Shown here one piece after another: positions 46,689 to 64,000 of a DNA stretch of 64,000 nucleotides. The notes beneath the pieces were generated by a model, which was not told the origin of the DNA, did not search any database, and saw only the letters and a program-made list of their open reading frames with translations. Position numbers and translations under genes: made by a program. Source of the DNA: Meandrina meandrites (Eukaryota > Cnidaria > Anthozoa > Scleractinia > Meandrinidae); contig OY855904.1 in NCBI GenBank assembly GCA_963693305.1, positions 51,262,761 through 51,326,760 of the forward strand. Direction: 5' to 3'. The first letter of the stretch is position 1; every line of letters starts with the position of its first letter.

Positions 46689-48012
46689 TTTCCGCGATTG
46701 TAACCCTGCTTTGTCGGTTCTGGTCGTGTTGGTGTCTCACAAAGTTACTTTTTCACGTAGTGTCAGGCTTGCCATATTATTGTAATGTTTTTACAGTATA
46801 AGTATACTAAACATTTAGAACCAGAAATATAGATTCACTATCAAATCCTGCTTGAAACAATATAATTCACTCCAAATCAGTACTACTGCCATTAGCCTTT
46901 ACAAAGAGGAATCCGACGAATTTCGCTGTACTTCAGCTTAACGGTGTAAATGGTGTATATCAAAAACGGCTAAAATTTTAGTGTTAATTCGATTCTTTAA
47001 AGACGCCGAAATTTCTCTTTCTGTTACTGCTATAATCTGAAAATTCGTTAGCGATGTCAAAAAGTCATTCTTCATGACTGGTTAATGATCATTGTCAGGT
47101 TGCTAAATCTCTTTTGCGTCATTGTTGGGCAAAATTTTCAGTCTTCGGGTGGTGGAAGCTGATTGATCGTTCACCAGATGCACTCGTTACTGGATTTACC
47201 AATATGGAACTAAATCGAAAACACAATTTATCGCCAGCTTCTGGAAAGCCGTTTAAATGAAATGCTTTTAGTAATTGTTCGTTCAATAATAATTCGTTTC
47301 TTTCTTTCTGTACTTGCTTATTTACTTTTAAAAGTTCTTATTATTTTTTTGCTTTTTACTGGAAAAAAGTGGTGGTGGGGGGGGGGGGGTAGCCCCCCCC
47401 AGCCCCCCCCCCAGCCCCCTCTCTCTGCGCGGGCCCTGATACATACCGCAAGTGCTCGAGTAAGCTTCAAATGAGGTCCTCCCCCTTCGAATCTTCGAAT
47501 AAGCGACATTCCGAAGTCGAAAATTTTTGACCATTTCTCAGCTATCAGTTAAAATTCAAGCCCATTTGTGAACTATCAGTAAATTCTGCACATCTCAGAT
47601 CTGAGCTATCGATTAAAAACGTAACATTTCTTAGCTGATAGAAAGAATTTGAAAACGGAAATTTCCGCGAAAATTTTGTTCACGAAGAAGGGAAAAGCCT
47701 TGGGAATGAGGTTGAAATTTTGTATTACCGAGAAGCGTCTACAGTCCTTGGTGGTCAGCAATTTACAATGAAAACAAAATGGCGGACTGAAAACAGGTGC
47801 GCGGGAAAAAAACGTTGTTTACCTGGAAACGGACGAATATTGGCTGCAAAAGATGTGATTTGTTCTTAGTGACAAGAAATGTAGCTAAGGTTTGATAGGC
47901 AAAAGTACGAAAATGGAAATGATCAGTAAATTCCCGTAACTATGGTCAAGAGATCGACCTGCAGGGAGATCAATCGAAGGTGCAAAAGTGTGTACACTTT
48001 GCAGACGCAAAT
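46689..48012. other. Region upstream of the kinesin gene
   Basis: G/C homopolymer-rich sequence lies at 47377-47420. Promoter and 5' untranslated region of the kinesin should lie in its right part (about 47700-48012), but no core promoter motif can be assigned. An in-frame TGA at 47920-47922 precedes the chosen start. Confidence 0.4.
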
Positions 48013-61112
<13,100 letters not shown>

Positions 61113-61388
61113 CAATTTACAAGGCTGCTGCTTAAAGGAAGAACAGAAAGTGTAGAATTCCTTTAGAACCTTTTAATTGAAGTGATTTAAAATTGTTGTA
61201 AATAGAATTTTATGTGAAGAACAGGTTTATTACTAAACATTGTTAAACAGATTTACTTTTTGTAAAAAAAAAAGCCATATCCAATGTGTATTAATTTTAA
61301 TGTGTTATAATGAGTTGTAGAACACTATAAATTGTGTGGGGCAACAACTTGCACGAGTATTGACGTGTTTGAAATGTGTTTCTAAATC

Positions 61389-61394
61389 AATAAA
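61389..61394 (+). other. Polyadenylation signal of the kinesin gene
   Basis: AATAAA lies 277 bp after the stop codon and is followed by GT-rich sequence. It is the most likely 3' end signal for the kinesin mRNA. Confidence 0.6.
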
Positions 61395-62064
61395 AAACCT
61401 GTGCTACTGCATCAAGTTTGGTCGCCAGTGAAAAGTTTTTGTAGCAAAATGAAGCTCACGCTTTCAATCCTTCTTCTCAATTTTAGTCGCCTGGTCACCA
61501 GGCTGCCGACTTCGGTTCCAATTTAGTCACCAGCTCCAAAATTTGTCACCATGGCGACTAAAATAGTCTTAACTTGGAGGGTTGTACTAATAAGGCTGCT
61601 GGATCCAAAAGTAACCCCCCCCCCCCCCCTCCCCCCATTACTTTTTATTCTTGAATGCGGTGTCATGGTTTGGGTTTGGGCCTGAAAAGGATATCAATTT
61701 TTGATCTTCTATAGACTCAATGCACAAATGGCTGATAACTCAAAATAATTTTTAATGTAGAATGAGGTTAGTGAGGCTAATTTATATGCATACAAAAGAA
61801 TTTTAAATTGGCAGCCATTTTTGCATAGGGTCTATTTATAAACAGGGTCAGGGGTACCAATCAAATCAAAATTTTCATCCAGCTTCTCAGTCGCCATTGT
61901 GAATAAAATTATTTTAAACAAAACCACCCACCCCTCTCATAACATTTCGAATTCCCCAATCCAATAAGAACATCTCCACCACATAGACAAGTCAAATGCC
62001 TGCCGGGTTTGTGGTCATTGCGCCTACGAGTTGTTTCACTAACATAGTTTGTCTTTTCTAATGC
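61395..62064. other. Spacer after the kinesin gene
   Basis: A 15-C run lies at 61615-61629, followed by a CT-rich patch. No gene was recognised. Confidence 0.4.
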
Positions 62065-62859
62065 TTAAAGTGTATATGACACGAAAAATATTTTCTGCTT
62101 ATTTGAAAGGCCTTTCAAAATACAGAAGAATGGCGTTTTTCTTTTCGAAATATCTTTTTTCGTTTCTGAGATATTGTCATTTTTGTATTATGCAAATTAG
62201 ATCAGTGATGACGTCATAAGATTTGCAACTAAAAAATGGTAAAATACTGAATAAACAATATCTCTAAAACCATTAAAGCAGTGGTCTTGGAACTTGGCAC
62301 CACCAATGTGCATCACAAAAGAAACAAAATGACACCCTTAAGGCTGTTGCCATGACAACAGTTTTGCCGCTGGTGCTGTCTCAATAAAAACTGAAATTCC
62401 CAGTTTTTGTCTTAACCAAGAACCATCTAGCGCAGCCAATCTGATGCTGGGAATTAAGACAATGTGGGGACAATGACCGTTCCAAGCAGGACCCTTTTTC
62501 TCACTTAAGAGGCTACAAATGGGGATATTTGTTTTTTTGACAGAGAGAGACTGGAGCTGAAAGGGTTGCTATGGCAACAATACTAAGGGTGTCATTTTGT
62601 TGCTTTTGTGATGCACATTGGTGGTGCCAAGTTTCAAGGACACTGCTTCAATATTTCCAGAGATATTTTTTATTCAGTATTTTACCATTTTTCAGTTGCA
62701 AATCTTATGACGTCATCACTGATCTAATTTGCATAATACAAAAATGACAATATCTCAGAAACGAAGAAAGATATTTCGAAAAGAAAAACGCCATTCTTCT
62801 GTATTTTGAAAGGCCTTTCAAATAAGCAGAAAATATTTTTCGTGTCATATACACTTTAA
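62065..62859. mobile_element. 795-bp long-armed inverted repeat between KIF24 and NUDT2
   Basis: The arms, about 285 bp each (62065-62350 and about 62575-62859), are highly complementary. Both outer ends read TTAAAGTGTATATGACACG inward, so the element may have inserted at TTAA or at TA. Each arm contains TGACGTCA (near 62208 and 62709), TTTGCATAA-type octamer-like words and a TTGGTGGTGCCAAG block. The spacer of about 220 bp has no coding exon. Frames inside, such as 62705-63019, are shadows of the repeat. Superfamily is uncertain; the long arms resemble foldback or piggyBac-derived MITEs. Confidence 0.85.
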
Positions 62860-63155
62860 AGAACAAGAAATATTCAGGGTTTTCATTCGATCTTAAAGTA
62901 TGAGCCATTAGCAAACTGGCCGTTAGCAAAACGACTCGTAGGTGAAACAGCTGGTTACGTGTTCCGAGACTGAATCTTTTAAGGCTAAAAAAGCAATAAT
63001 TTAAATTTCTAATATACATGTATAAATGCTGTGAAGGTCATTACATTAATGACACTGTTTTAATTTTAATCTTAAAAAAAAAACACGCGCTAAAATAGTT
63101 GAATACATTAAAAAGACTCAGGTCACATACAACACGTGCGTTGTCGAAATAATTC

Positions 63156-64000
<845 letters not shown>

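Noticed and set aside
46689..46760. Complete type I hammerhead using GCTTTGTC as the cleavage strand
   Set aside because: Stem III would need a two-base bulge and stem I does not pair after the GTC, so only the core half is claimed.
47377..47420. G-run/C-run pair as a functional quadruplex or terminator
   Set aside because: Long G and C runs occur throughout the window and their lengths are prone to sequencing error. No further structure supports function.
62705..63019. 104-codon minus-strand frame
   Set aside because: It lies in the right arm of the long inverted repeat and has no domain.

Overview
This is an AT-rich eukaryotic nuclear window, most likely from an anthozoan cnidarian and probably a stony coral. 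The clues are short introns with GT..AG borders, an intronless cnidarian-style class A GPCR, jockey/CR1-type LINE remnants and many short foldback elements. The taxon is an inference from gene style and repeat style; no marker gene is present. Gene density is low. I can defend three protein genes, and most of the rest is repeats and decayed mobile DNA.

Layout. 1-19.4 kb is gene-poor. It holds one copy of a 1.6-kb repeat carrying LINE reverse-transcriptase remains, a word-repeat transposon with a 7-bp target duplication (2277-2713), a tandem array with a period near 1 kb (5.6-8.5 kb), several hairpin/foldback elements, two N-terminal scraps of a DUF3504/Crypton-like protein, and a LINE 3' end interrupted by a small TIR element (15.9-16.7 kb). 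19485-20375 is an intact single-exon GPCR. 20.85-22.69 kb is the second copy of the 1.6-kb repeat, with a tRNA-like insertion. 23-47 kb has no protein gene I recognise. It contains an array of about 100-nt exon-like cassettes on the + strand (28.9-33.0 kb), related cassettes on the - strand (43.7-44.25 kb), a diverged hairpin array beside a perfect 57-bp minisatellite (37.6-38.8 kb), a satellite near 150 bp (41.1-41.75 kb) and a hammerhead-ribozyme-like core (46660-46688).

48.0-61.1 kb is a complete 14-exon gene for a SAM-domain kinesin of the KIF24 type (892 codons, all splice phases compatible). Its introns carry several foldback or TIR elements. It runs tail-to-tail with a single-exon NUDT2-like Ap4A hydrolase on the - strand (63156-63611). 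A 795-bp long-armed inverted repeat lies between the two genes.

The three genes have no evident shared pathway. The kinesin is expected at centrioles and microtubule minus ends, the Nudix enzyme clears dinucleoside tetraphosphates, and the GPCR is a plasma-membrane sensor of unknown ligand. The strongest candidates for something undescribed are the duplicated exon-like cassettes, the hairpin array with its matching minisatellite period, the self-complementary tRNA-SINE and the unusual catalytic-loop residues of the kinesin.
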